Source: a virus. Taken from it: DNA of 21,043 bases. Below the pieces are notes generated by a model, which saw only the letters and a list, made by a program, of their open reading frames with translations, made no database searches and had not been told where the DNA came from. A program made the position numbers and the translations under genes. The stretch is from positions 1 through 21,043 of the IMG/VR virus record IMGVR_UViG_3300044641_002360. One strand, 5' to 3'. Shown piece after piece: positions 5,724 to 12,891 of the stretch (positions are counted from its first letter, which is position 1; each line of letters starts with the position of its first letter).

Positions 5724-6008
5724 CTACTTTTTTGATTTTATTTCATCGTCGTCATCCTCGTCATCGTCATCATCCTCATCCCCACACTCTTCGATCCATG
5801 AGTGCTCCAGCACGCGCTCCTTGTGCATGAGGTTGATGTGCATGTCTCGAGCAAATCGATTGCCCCAGCCGCTCTCGTAGCGGTTCGTGTTGTCCGAGTC
5901 TTTCTCGTCCTGAGCTTGGACGAGGATCTCGCCACACTCAAAGTGTTCGGAGAGAATGTCCTTTGCGCGTTGGATGATGGCTTGTCGCTCTTGTTCTTCG
6001 GGACTCAT
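5724..6008 (-). CDS. Hypothetical 94-residue protein with polyacidic tail
   Basis: I do not recognise this family. The N-terminal half is helical and charged (PEEQERQAIIQRAKDIL), a middle part holds YESGWGNRFARDM, and the last about 20 residues are almost all Asp/Glu followed by IKSKK. The acidic tail comes from a low-complexity CAT/CGT/CCT run in the DNA (5744-5780 on the plus strand). Such tails may mimic DNA or contact basic proteins such as the SSB or HTH neighbours. The start at 6008 overlaps the upstream stop as ATGA. It is the last gene before the 70-base gap. Confidence 0.65.
   Translation of the reverse strand: MSPEEQERQAIIQRAKDILSEHFECGEILVQAQDEKDSDNTNRYESGWGNRFARDMHINLMHKERVLEHSWIEECGDEDDDDDEDDDDEIKSKK
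5744..5780. repeat. Low-complexity Asp/Glu-coding trinucleotide run
   Basis: Irregular CAT, CGT and CCT-type triplets on the plus strand correspond to GAT, GAC and GAG codons on the minus strand. They encode the acidic tail of the gene at 5724-6008. The run is imperfect and coding, and is prone to length change by slippage. Confidence 0.8.
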
Positions 6009-6262
6009 AGTTTGTAGTGTGGCGTCAGGATGATTCGGCCATCAGAGGTTCTGTGGTAAAGCTTTTGCTTATCAGCTTTGTTTACAATAAGCAAAGTTCT
6101 TGCGGCGGTGCGTCCAATCTTAAGCTTGATAGCGATTTCCGAAAGAGTGTACCAACCCGGAGGGGCCAGCTTTGCGCTGACATTAGCGGCAAGCTGAGTA
6201 AGCCAATCTCCCTTTACAGGGGCAGCTTGAAGCTTCCGTCCTTTAGCTCTTTTGTCAGCCAT
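6005..6262 (-). CDS. Small winged-helix DNA-binding protein
   Basis: The 85-residue protein has a basic N-terminus (ADKRAKGRKLQ), then a helical region and a helix-turn-helix (GWYTLSEIAIKLKIGRTAAR, about 36-55). A second helix (TLLIVNKADKQ) and a beta hairpin (LYHRTSDGRIILTPHY) follow, as in a wing. This is a small wHTH fold of the kind found in phage early or replication modules. It may regulate neighbouring genes or mark a DNA site. The gene overlaps the phosphoesterase gene by 49 bases and ends in an ATGA overlap with the next gene, so all three are probably translated from one message. Confidence 0.7.
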   Translation of the reverse strand: MADKRAKGRKLQAAPVKGDWLTQLAANVSAKLAPPGWYTLSEIAIKLKIGRTAARTLLIVNKADKQKLYHRTSDGRIILTPHYKL

Positions 6263-6966
6263 ACAATTGTCTCGTTGTCAGTATATTCGCCCCACGCCCA
6301 GCCCCTGCTCCAAGTCGTCGTCGCAATCCTATTCTCCGCGTATCCAGCCATTTCGGGATCTCCCAGCCACCCAACAGAGTAGCCAGTGACACCTTTAATG
6401 CGCCGACCTTCAGCGATTTGTACGCGATGGATGTGCCCCATGACAAGCTTGGTGTACTTACCGTGGCACATACGCTCGGCGGAATCACGCAAGGCATTCT
6501 CGCTGTGCAAGTATCCGTGCTGGAAGAGCGCGTCACCTAGGCCAACAAAGCCGGTCTTGAGCTTATAGTCGTAGACCTTGCACCTGATGGACTTGGCTCG
6601 GTCGTGGATCTGGTGATACACACGAGTCGCCAGAGCCGAGATGATTGCTTTAGGATGGCTCATGAGCGTGACGAGCCGGGCCTCATGGTTGCCGAGCAGG
6701 TAGTGCTGTGGACGAAGTGCAGAGATAAACGCTAGGCCATCGTTGAGATCGGCCTCGGGATCTACGGTAGCGTCGTGGCTGTCATTGGTGATCGCGCCGC
6801 TACGCAGACACGTCATGTCGATGGCATCACCAAGATGCAGCACCGTGTCCGGCTTCCACCGATCACGAAAGCGAAGTACCTCCTTGAGTACAGCCTGATC
6901 GGCCATGAAGCCGTGGCTGCATGATACTGCAAGGAAGCGTTTCCACTTCCGTGTTATGTTCGCCAT
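6214..6966 (-). CDS. Calcineurin-like metallophosphoesterase
   Basis: The 250-residue protein carries most motifs of the binuclear metallophosphoesterase fold: GDAID (46-50), GNHE (92-95), a histidine in LFQHG (H150) and GHIH (177-180). The first motif, normally DxH, appears as SCSHG (15-19), so the metal-binding aspartate seems to be a cysteine (C16) while H18 is kept. The fold hydrolyses phosphomono- or diesters with two metal ions; the substrate is unknown and could be a nucleotide, nucleic acid end or cyclic nucleotide. A tryptophan-rich C-terminus (TWSRGWAWGEY) follows. The gene lies at the boundary between virion genes and replication genes, 3 bases after a small basic gene. Confidence 0.88.
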   Translation of the reverse strand: MANITRKWKRFLAVSCSHGFMADQAVLKEVLRFRDRWKPDTVLHLGDAIDMTCLRSGAITNDSHDATVDPEADLNDGLAFISALRPQHYLLGNHEARLVTLMSHPKAIISALATRVYHQIHDRAKSIRCKVYDYKLKTGFVGLGDALFQHGYLHSENALRDSAERMCHGKYTKLVMGHIHRVQIAEGRRIKGVTGYSVGWLGDPEMAGYAENRIATTTWSRGWAWGEYTDNETIVWLTKELKDGSFKLPL

Positions 6967-6969
6967 AGG

Positions 6970-7122
6970 CTATTTGCGCTTAGCAGCAGCAGCTTTCTTC
7001 GCAGCCTCACGTTGTACGCTGTACGCGATAGCGACGGCCTGCTTCTGTGGCTTACCAGCGCCAATCTCGCGCTTGAGGTTTTCGGTGAACGCTTTCTCGG
7101 ATGCGGATTTCTTTAGTGGCAT
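6970..7122 (-). CDS. Small basic protein, 50 residues
   Basis: The ATG at 7122 and TAG at 6970-6972 enclose 50 codons. The product starts MPLKKSASEKAFTENLKREI, continues with AGKPQKQAVAIAYSVQREA and ends in a Lys/Ala-rich tail (AAKKAAAAKRK). I recall similar short AYSVQRE-type proteins from many tailed phages, without a known function. It is strongly basic and helical, so DNA or RNA binding is plausible. It fits exactly between the 1044-residue virion gene (stop 7127) and the phosphoesterase gene (start 6966), with 4- and 3-base gaps, so the coding call is strong. Confidence 0.75.
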   Translation of the reverse strand: MPLKKSASEKAFTENLKREIGAGKPQKQAVAIAYSVQREAAKKAAAAKRK

Positions 7123-7126
7123 AGTG

Positions 7127-10100
7127 TTATTTAGATCCAAATGCTTTTCGGACTGCTGCTCGTTTAGCTTCTATTCCAGAAGTATACACGCCTTCAAGTT
7201 GCTTTCTGTCGTTGTAAAGCCTGAAGTTGTTTTTGCCAGTCTCCACAATCCTGTAGCCGGTGAAGTTGTCAGTCGTGACGTTTCCACTCGGTAACTGCTG
7301 ATCATTAGAGTTGATCTCGTTGAACGGTAGGCTCGCACCAGATTGCGGGTACACACGCAACCAGGACTTAATGCGAGGCAGCGACTGTTGGTTCAAGGGG
7401 CGCAATAACTCGATGGCAGCTTGCGGGTCGATCATCGCGTTAACAAGCATACCCTGAGCTTTCTTTGCGACATCACCGCGCCACATACCACGGAACAAGT
7501 CCGTCATGTTGGACATTGGCCCGGTTAACTTCTTAATGTCAGCGGGAACAACCGCTCCAGCAAGCCTGCCAAGTACACCAAGCGTGGATTCAGCCAAGCT
7601 AACATCGAGGTCGCCTGCGAGCATTTGGTTGAGGCTTGTGACTGATTGACCACCGGCAGCGCGTTTACGGCGAGCATACAACTCAATTTGCCTACGAGCC
7701 TTGTCTAAGGCTTGAAGCTCTTGTGACCCTTGTCCAAACAACACTTCAATTGCCGATCTTTGCGCTCCTTCGCCAAGGTACTTGTTAAGCTTATCAAACG
7801 AAAGCGAAAGGTCTGCCTTAGAGATGGGCTTGATGACGTTTTCTGTTGACGCCACTTCACCAGTCCTACGCAGCACCGTATTGAGGTAGTTCTTAAGAGC
7901 GTTCTTAAGTCCTTCGATTGCATCTCCGCTTGGATCTTGCGCTGCTCTAGCAACTAGCTCTTCCATGTAAACCACAGCGTTGTCGCTGTTAAGCACTTTG
8001 CCTATCGCTGACTCTGGAGCTGCGCCAATGTACTGAGCAGCCTGACTGGCTTGCACGGCCTTCTTCTCGTCTTGGAATCTTACTTGAGCAGCCTCTTGCG
8101 TTTCGCTTTTAATTTTATTTGCCCGAGCAGTTGCTTGATCAATGTATTCTTTTGTGATTGCTGCAACTTCTTGGGATTTTTGTTTTGCTGCCTTAATTGC
8201 AGTGTCTGTTACATCTACGCTTTTTTCAGCTCTAGCTAACGCCGCTAGTTCTGGAGCAATCTTTGATTCGTAAACCTCTGGAAAAACATCTAACAGCATC
8301 CGTCCCGTTTTGCTGTTTGTCCAATTTTGAATTGCTTGTCTACTAGGATTTGCCCGTACAGAATCAAGCATCTGTCCGTAGATCCAGTCTCCAACTGCCT
8401 TGACTACTTCTGGTCGTTTTTCAGCATTTGCTGCCAATCTAAGTTGCCGAAGACCTTCATCTGCAGTGGCATAAGCTTCAATTGTTTGAGATGGATACAC
8501 ACCACCTTTAAGCACTCGTCCTGAGACATCGTTTAGGTACTTGTCTGCATGAATTTTATAGTTTGCGATTGCAGACTTTAAATCAACGGACAAATTCCCA
8601 AGTTCATTAAGGTCTAGTTCAATGCCCTGTTTAACATCGTTAAGCAGCCTTGCTGTATTACTGTTTCCTCCCGGCCCGCTTTGTTCGGAAATGGCCCCAG
8701 AAAAAGATTGCAGTACATTAATTAACTCAGAAGCTGGCTTTTCTTGCCCTTTGTATGTAGTAAAAAAGTCCTTAATTTTTGGCGGCAGTGAATCCATTTC
8801 TGGAATTTCACCTTTAACCTTGGCAGCCACTTCACGTCCTTTTTCAAATGTTGTAATTAACCCACCTGTTTCCAACTGTTGGTATAAAGACTTTGCATAC
8901 TCCTTTGACTTTTGAAATTCTGATTCAAGAGCATTACGAACAACCTTATTAACTTCTGTCTGAGCTCCTCTGCGAGATGAAATGTCTGCTTCGGCAGCAT
9001 TTAGTGCATTAGCTATAAATGCGTTTGCTGATTCTGCTGTTTTAACTCCAGCCTCAACTAAATCCATTTCATTTTTTACAACCTCTTCAGCCTTCCGCAT
9101 GATGTTGCCTGAAGCATTGTCACCTTGTTTTATCAGCCCATCGTGTGCTTCTTGAGCTTTAGCAAGCAGCTTTTGATTTTGTTCCGTAAAAATCTCTTGC
9201 GTCCTTGCTGGCGAAACAGCGGACGGCTCAAGCGTAACGTCAACCTTCTTGGCTAAAGCTTCTGCACTAGCTTGGTCGATGTTTCTAAGCATAGACTCGC
9301 GGTTGCGTAGAGCCTGTTGAAGGCCAAGGAATCCCTCGTCACCTACAACGTCGCCACTTAGCGGACGCACACCTTCTCCTATGACTTCACCGGCTGCGGC
9401 AAGCTTGGCGACAGCAGCGTCCTTGTCGCTGACAAAGCGATCCATGACATTGCCAGCAGCCTGGCGAGCAGCAATCTCCTGCCTAGCCTTTGGATCAAAC
9501 AACCTTTGGCCAAGCTTGGTTGGCTCAAGCACGGCGCCGGTGAGTGTGTCGAACGCCAGCCGTTCAAGGTCCGGCAGCTCACCTCGCACCGCACTACCAA
9601 CTAAAGACATGCTTGCACCTGCGCCTGCGCCTATACCTGCGCTTTTGGCTAGTGCTTTACCGACTTGAATGTCACCAGCCAGTGTTGCGCCTATCTTTGA
9701 CACAGGAACCTTTGCCACCATGAACTGAGGCACAACTTCACCTGCAAGTCTTGAGTAGCGAGTTCCTGCCGATGCAGTGTCAAAGTTGGCTTGAGCACGC
9801 TCCTCAACCGACATTGGCATCATGCTTTCCTGCAAAGCTGAACCAGCAGCAGAGCCTGCCATGCCACCTGCAATCGTGCCTGCCAGCGGAATGGGGGCCA
9901 TTGAGCCTAGTGCGCCGCCACCAATCGCGCCTAGCGTTGGGATGATTGCCCGTGTTGCGCCCCGGTATGCAGCGCCAAGTGCGCTAGGCTGCATCTCCTG
10001 TTTGTAGGCGTTCCATGCCTGTGCAAACTCAGGGTCTGTGTCTTCAGATGGCGTGAATGTAGGCGAAAGCAAGCCCTCGGAGACGGCAGTGTCAAATATC

Positions 10101-10261
10101 TCTTTTGGCGTCTCTCCAAAGCCAGCAAGGTTAGTAACGCCAGTTGCCTTGGCAAACCCAGCCTGAAAGCCAGACTTAGGCATAGCAGCTTCCCGCTCGG
10201 CCTCAAAGTCACCAAGCAGCGAGATTAACTGTGCGTCACTTAACTGCGAAATGTCAGCCAT
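7127..10261 (-). CDS. Large internal virion / DNA-ejection-type protein
   Basis: This is the largest product here, 1044 residues. The N-terminus is soluble and acidic, followed by Gly/Ala-rich, membrane-compatible stretches at about 94-143 (IIPTLGAIGGGALGS) and about 185-225 (GIGAGAGASMSLVGSAV). Long Ala/Glu/Lys-rich helices follow, probably coiled coils (about 365-465 and 665-745). The last 45 residues form a small separate domain (YRIVETGKNNFRLYNDRKQ and a helix). Podovirus ejection proteins have this character: they leave the capsid and line a channel across the envelope. I see no lysozyme motif. The middle third is encoded by notably AT-rich DNA. It follows two smaller virion-type genes with 1- and 11-base gaps. 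Family assignment rests on architecture, not on a specific motif. Confidence 0.7.
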   Translation of the reverse strand: MADISQLSDAQLISLLGDFEAEREAAMPKSGFQAGFAKATGVTNLAGFGETPKEIFDTAVSEGLLSPTFTPSEDTDPEFAQAWNAYKQEMQPSALGAAYRGATRAIIPTLGAIGGGALGSMAPIPLAGTIAGGMAGSAAGSALQESMMPMSVEERAQANFDTASAGTRYSRLAGEVVPQFMVAKVPVSKIGATLAGDIQVGKALAKSAGIGAGAGASMSLVGSAVRGELPDLERLAFDTLTGAVLEPTKLGQRLFDPKARQEIAARQAAGNVMDRFVSDKDAAVAKLAAAGEVIGEGVRPLSGDVVGDEGFLGLQQALRNRESMLRNIDQASAEALAKKVDVTLEPSAVSPARTQEIFTEQNQKLLAKAQEAHDGLIKQGDNASGNIMRKAEEVVKNEMDLVEAGVKTAESANAFIANALNAAEADISSRRGAQTEVNKVVRNALESEFQKSKEYAKSLYQQLETGGLITTFEKGREVAAKVKGEIPEMDSLPPKIKDFFTTYKGQEKPASELINVLQSFSGAISEQSGPGGNSNTARLLNDVKQGIELDLNELGNLSVDLKSAIANYKIHADKYLNDVSGRVLKGGVYPSQTIEAYATADEGLRQLRLAANAEKRPEVVKAVGDWIYGQMLDSVRANPSRQAIQNWTNSKTGRMLLDVFPEVYESKIAPELAALARAEKSVDVTDTAIKAAKQKSQEVAAITKEYIDQATARANKIKSETQEAAQVRFQDEKKAVQASQAAQYIGAAPESAIGKVLNSDNAVVYMEELVARAAQDPSGDAIEGLKNALKNYLNTVLRRTGEVASTENVIKPISKADLSLSFDKLNKYLGEGAQRSAIEVLFGQGSQELQALDKARRQIELYARRKRAAGGQSVTSLNQMLAGDLDVSLAESTLGVLGRLAGAVVPADIKKLTGPMSNMTDLFRGMWRGDVAKKAQGMLVNAMIDPQAAIELLRPLNQQSLPRIKSWLRVYPQSGASLPFNEINSNDQQLPSGNVTTDNFTGYRIVETGKNNFRLYNDRKQLEGVYTSGIEAKRAAVRKAFGSK

Positions 10262-10262
10262 A

Positions 10263-11243
10263 TTACTTAGTCTTAAGAAGTCCTCTGCGTTCAGCCTCTC
10301 TGATCAAATCTTCCCTGCTAGATCCAACCGGGTTCTTTCTGCTGATTACCTGCATCTGCATTGCAGGATTGTATGCCTTTAATTTATCAGCATTAAATCC
10401 AATTGTGTCTGCAATCTCAGGGCTTGTCCGTTTAGCATAATTATTATAATCAGAAATTGATCTTCTGATCATTACATCATGCATGTCTTGAACTTGCTTT
10501 TTGTAAAGCTCAATTCCTTTTTTAAAGCCCTGTTCGCCCAAAAACACATCTTGTCCAGACTCCAACATGCCCTTCACATTAAACCACGATGATTTTAAAC
10601 TTGGAAGAACACGTTGAGCTTCACCTTCTGATAAAGCATCTGGATTACCGCTGACCATTTCGTTGTAAGCTTTACCTTGAGACGAAAGCTCTCTTGCAAA
10701 ATTTGCCAAATATTCCTTTTGTTTACTGGGGTTTTTGGGCATTGATGCAAATGTGCTATCAATTAAATTAACAATTGACCTTGCATCTGATGTTGTTTTT
10801 GATCTGCGCTCTGCAATTTTTGACAGCTCTTTTCCGCTTTCTAGCAAAATTGGATTTTTAGCCAAAAACTCATTAGTGTTTGGCGTCTCTTTTGGAATGA
10901 AGTCAATCTCACTTTCTAACGACTTACGCAAGTCATCGCGCATGTCTTTTGGCGCAGACAGCACAATCGAGTTAATCTGAGATGTGAGCATCCTTCTGGC
11001 GTCTTGCGCCTTTGCTGCCTTCCCAGCAAACTCGTCGAACGGGAACGACACGGGTGCAGCCTGCTGCTGTGGCTGTGCAGGTGTAGGCTCCATGCTCAAC
11101 ACGGATACAGTGCCAGGGCCACCGGCAGGCTGTTCTTGCGGTGGAGTCTGCTGAAGGAACTGCGTGTCAGACGCCATCTGCCGTGCCTGTTTGGATGGCT
11201 TTTCTGGAAAAAGCTCTAGAAAGTAATCAGATAGTGATGCCAT
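10263..11243 (-). CDS. Hypothetical virion-associated protein, 326 residues
   Basis: No known catalytic motif is visible. The N-terminus is hydrophilic with a Pro/Gln/Gly-rich linker (about 33-65), then mostly helical segments to the end (LTSQINSIVLSAPKDMRDD, GIELYKKQVQDMHDVM). The C-terminus is basic (REDLIREAERRGLLKTK). Gln/Pro-rich linkers followed by helices are common in podovirus internal head or ejection proteins. Its position between two other such genes, one base from the large 1044-residue protein, supports a role in the same virion sub-assembly. The part coding residues about 85-300 is AT-rich (for example about 28% GC at 10441-10500). Confidence 0.65.
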   Translation of the reverse strand: MASLSDYFLELFPEKPSKQARQMASDTQFLQQTPPQEQPAGGPGTVSVLSMEPTPAQPQQQAAPVSFPFDEFAGKAAKAQDARRMLTSQINSIVLSAPKDMRDDLRKSLESEIDFIPKETPNTNEFLAKNPILLESGKELSKIAERRSKTTSDARSIVNLIDSTFASMPKNPSKQKEYLANFARELSSQGKAYNEMVSGNPDALSEGEAQRVLPSLKSSWFNVKGMLESGQDVFLGEQGFKKGIELYKKQVQDMHDVMIRRSISDYNNYAKRTSPEIADTIGFNADKLKAYNPAMQMQVISRKNPVGSSREDLIREAERRGLLKTK

Positions 11244-11254
11244 ACGTTGTTGGA

Positions 11255-11851
11255 CTACTGTGAAAACATGCCTCTGAATGACCCTAGGCTTGACCTAAAT
11301 TCATCAATCTTGGCATTTACGCCTTTGTATCTCTCTTGCTCAGCTAAACGCTGGCGCTTCTGCTCTTCAATCTGCGCATACTGCGGGCCAACACCAACCT
11401 TCGCGCGATCCATAGCTCCGGCTTGTTCCGCCTCAAGCTGCTGCATCTTGTAATACTGCCCAATAGCCGGAGGCACGATCATGTTATAGACCATATTCTT
11501 CTCCGACGGCTTCATGTCAGCAGTCTGCGCAATAAATTGAGAAGCTTGATCCTTGGCGGTAATTACACCTTCTGGCCCTTGCTTGTCTTGAAATAACATG
11601 TTCTGAACCAAAGAATTCTTAAGCAAGTTCTCGTAAGACTTATTCTGCGACTCAAGTTGCTTGGCCTCCTTCATGTACCCAGCTACCGCTGACGCCGCGC
11701 TCGTAATCCCCTTGGCAATCCCTTCTCCCATCGCAGCCATACCCTGCCCTTCGATCCTGCCCACGTTAGCGTAAGCGTCAGCAATGCCCTGGCCCATCAA
11801 GCTCATCGCCTGAGGTGCCGGTGTATTATAAAGTTCACGAGGTCTTGCCAT
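11255..11851 (-). CDS. Hypothetical virion-associated protein, 198 residues
   Basis: The product begins with MARPRELYNTPAPQAM, has a small Gly/Ala-rich segment (about 20-60: GQGMAAMGEGIAKGITSAAS), then charged helices including EQKRQRLAEQERYKG near the C-terminus. It lacks a recognisable enzyme motif. The Ala/Gly and coiled-coil mix resembles the gene at 12891-13796 and the large ejection-type protein, so it is most likely an internal virion or neck component. It overlaps the end of the CxxCxxCC gene by 17 bases. Confidence 0.65.
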   Translation of the reverse strand: MARPRELYNTPAPQAMSLMGQGIADAYANVGRIEGQGMAAMGEGIAKGITSAASAVAGYMKEAKQLESQNKSYENLLKNSLVQNMLFQDKQGPEGVITAKDQASQFIAQTADMKPSEKNMVYNMIVPPAIGQYYKMQQLEAEQAGAMDRAKVGVGPQYAQIEEQKRQRLAEQERYKGVNAKIDEFRSSLGSFRGMFSQ

Positions 11852-12167
11852 AAAATTTGGTTCTAGCTTCTAAACAAAGAGGACTGCCTTTCTCAAACCG
11901 CTGGCAGGCTTGCGGTCTATGCTCATAGATTGTACACGAAACTTCCTGCCCAACAATGCCCGAAAGCGCAATACAGCGAGTTCCAACACACTTAAGCAGT
12001 GGCAGATCATCGCGGATGTACTCTTTGGGGATGTTAACTGCATCGGATCTATCCTTTCGGAGAATCGGCCAACTGGCCTTGTGGCTGCAACACGCTCCGC
12101 ATTTTTGGCAGTCCAGTTCGGACGTTGCAGTAGGGGATGACTGGCTCTTCGTGCAAGACAAACTCAT
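11835..12167 (-). CDS. CxxCxxCC (YkgJ-like) metal-cluster protein
   Basis: The 110-residue product carries the YkgJ/UPF0153 signature: CQKCGACC at residues 20-27, then C60, C65, C78 in VSCTIYEHRPQAC, C88 and a final LCLEAR. Members of this family are thought to bind zinc or an iron-sulfur cluster; the reaction is generally unknown. Its first 40 residues lie inside the 3' end of the PP-loop gene (119-base overlap), and the CxxCxxCC codons themselves are in the overlap. No clearly better start exists downstream that would keep the motif. It sits with the PP-loop enzyme amid virion genes, so the two probably work together on one modification or redox task. Confidence 0.8.
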   Translation of the reverse strand: MSLSCTKSQSSPTATSELDCQKCGACCSHKASWPILRKDRSDAVNIPKEYIRDDLPLLKCVGTRCIALSGIVGQEVSCTIYEHRPQACQRFEKGSPLCLEARTKFYGKTS

Positions 12168-12891
12168 GCAAGTTCTCTACGTCAGCGTTTAGCTTTGGAC
12201 AATGCACAAATGCAGATTCCCTGCGATCAATACAACGGAAACAGGCATGAACGTAATCGCTGTTCATGTGCTTGTCCGGGCGGGACACAACGTCCGAGTC
12301 ATACCGATTCTGGTCGTACTTGATGTTGTTTGATGTGATGTACAGAGAAACATCTTCGTCGTTCCACTCACGAAGCGGAAACCACATCTCTGTGTTGTTG
12401 CCCATAAACTTCATGTCTACCATCAACGGAACTTTCCCAGTCAAGGGATCCTCGTCGCTATTTTTGTGTCCGCAAAACAAAATATCAAAGTCGTTAACAA
12501 CATTGGCTTTTGGCCTGTTTAGCCATTCTTTGCCGCATACCCAAGGCTTTGTAAGATCCAGCATTTCTGTGCCGCGCATCACCTTAAAGCAACTTGATCC
12601 AAGTGAGTAAGTTTCACAGACATCAATGCGATTATTGCCGTGTGTTAGTGCAATAGAGGCTGGAACCCAGTCGTGGACGGTCAACTTAAGCTCTTCCTGC
12701 ACCTCATGGTGATGCTTGTACTTGTGTGACAAGAAGGGCAGTTTGAAGTGGATAACCTCGATGTCCGGTCTAATTTTCAAGCATATATCCAGAAGCACGG
12801 TAGAGTCCTTTCCTCCACTCCAAAGTACAGCAGGACGCCTAGCACGCTTAAGTGCCTTATTTATTACGTTTATTGTATTTGTTATGTTCAT
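12049..12891 (-). CDS. PP-loop protein, PAPS-reductase/ATP-pyrophosphatase superfamily
   Basis: The 280-residue protein has the PP-loop SGGKDST (25-31) for ATP or adenylyl-sulfate binding. A FPLREWNDEDVSLYI segment (171-185) matches the PAPS-reductase family's conserved WT/ND-D pattern. Cysteines at C217, C220 and C231 (CFRC then HC) could bind a metal or an Fe-S cluster. Related proteins reduce PAPS, activate tRNA or carry out sulfur insertion into DNA (DndC-type). Which reaction is used here cannot be told. The ATG at 12891 overlaps the upstream stop by one base (TAATG). The last about 40 residues overlap the CxxCxxCC gene and look like a poorly conserved tail. As an enzyme in a structural operon it resembles a moron or modification gene. 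Confidence 0.85.
   Translation of the reverse strand: MNITNTINVINKALKRARRPAVLWSGGKDSTVLLDICLKIRPDIEVIHFKLPFLSHKYKHHHEVQEELKLTVHDWVPASIALTHGNNRIDVCETYSLGSSCFKVMRGTEMLDLTKPWVCGKEWLNRPKANVVNDFDILFCGHKNSDEDPLTGKVPLMVDMKFMGNNTEMWFPLREWNDEDVSLYITSNNIKYDQNRYDSDVVSRPDKHMNSDYVHACFRCIDRRESAFVHCPKLNADVENLHEFVLHEEPVIPYCNVRTGLPKMRSVLQPQGQLADSPKG

Noticed and set aside
5744-5780. CRISPR-like or tandem repeat array
   Set aside because: It is an irregular Asp/Glu codon run inside a coding gene without spacers.
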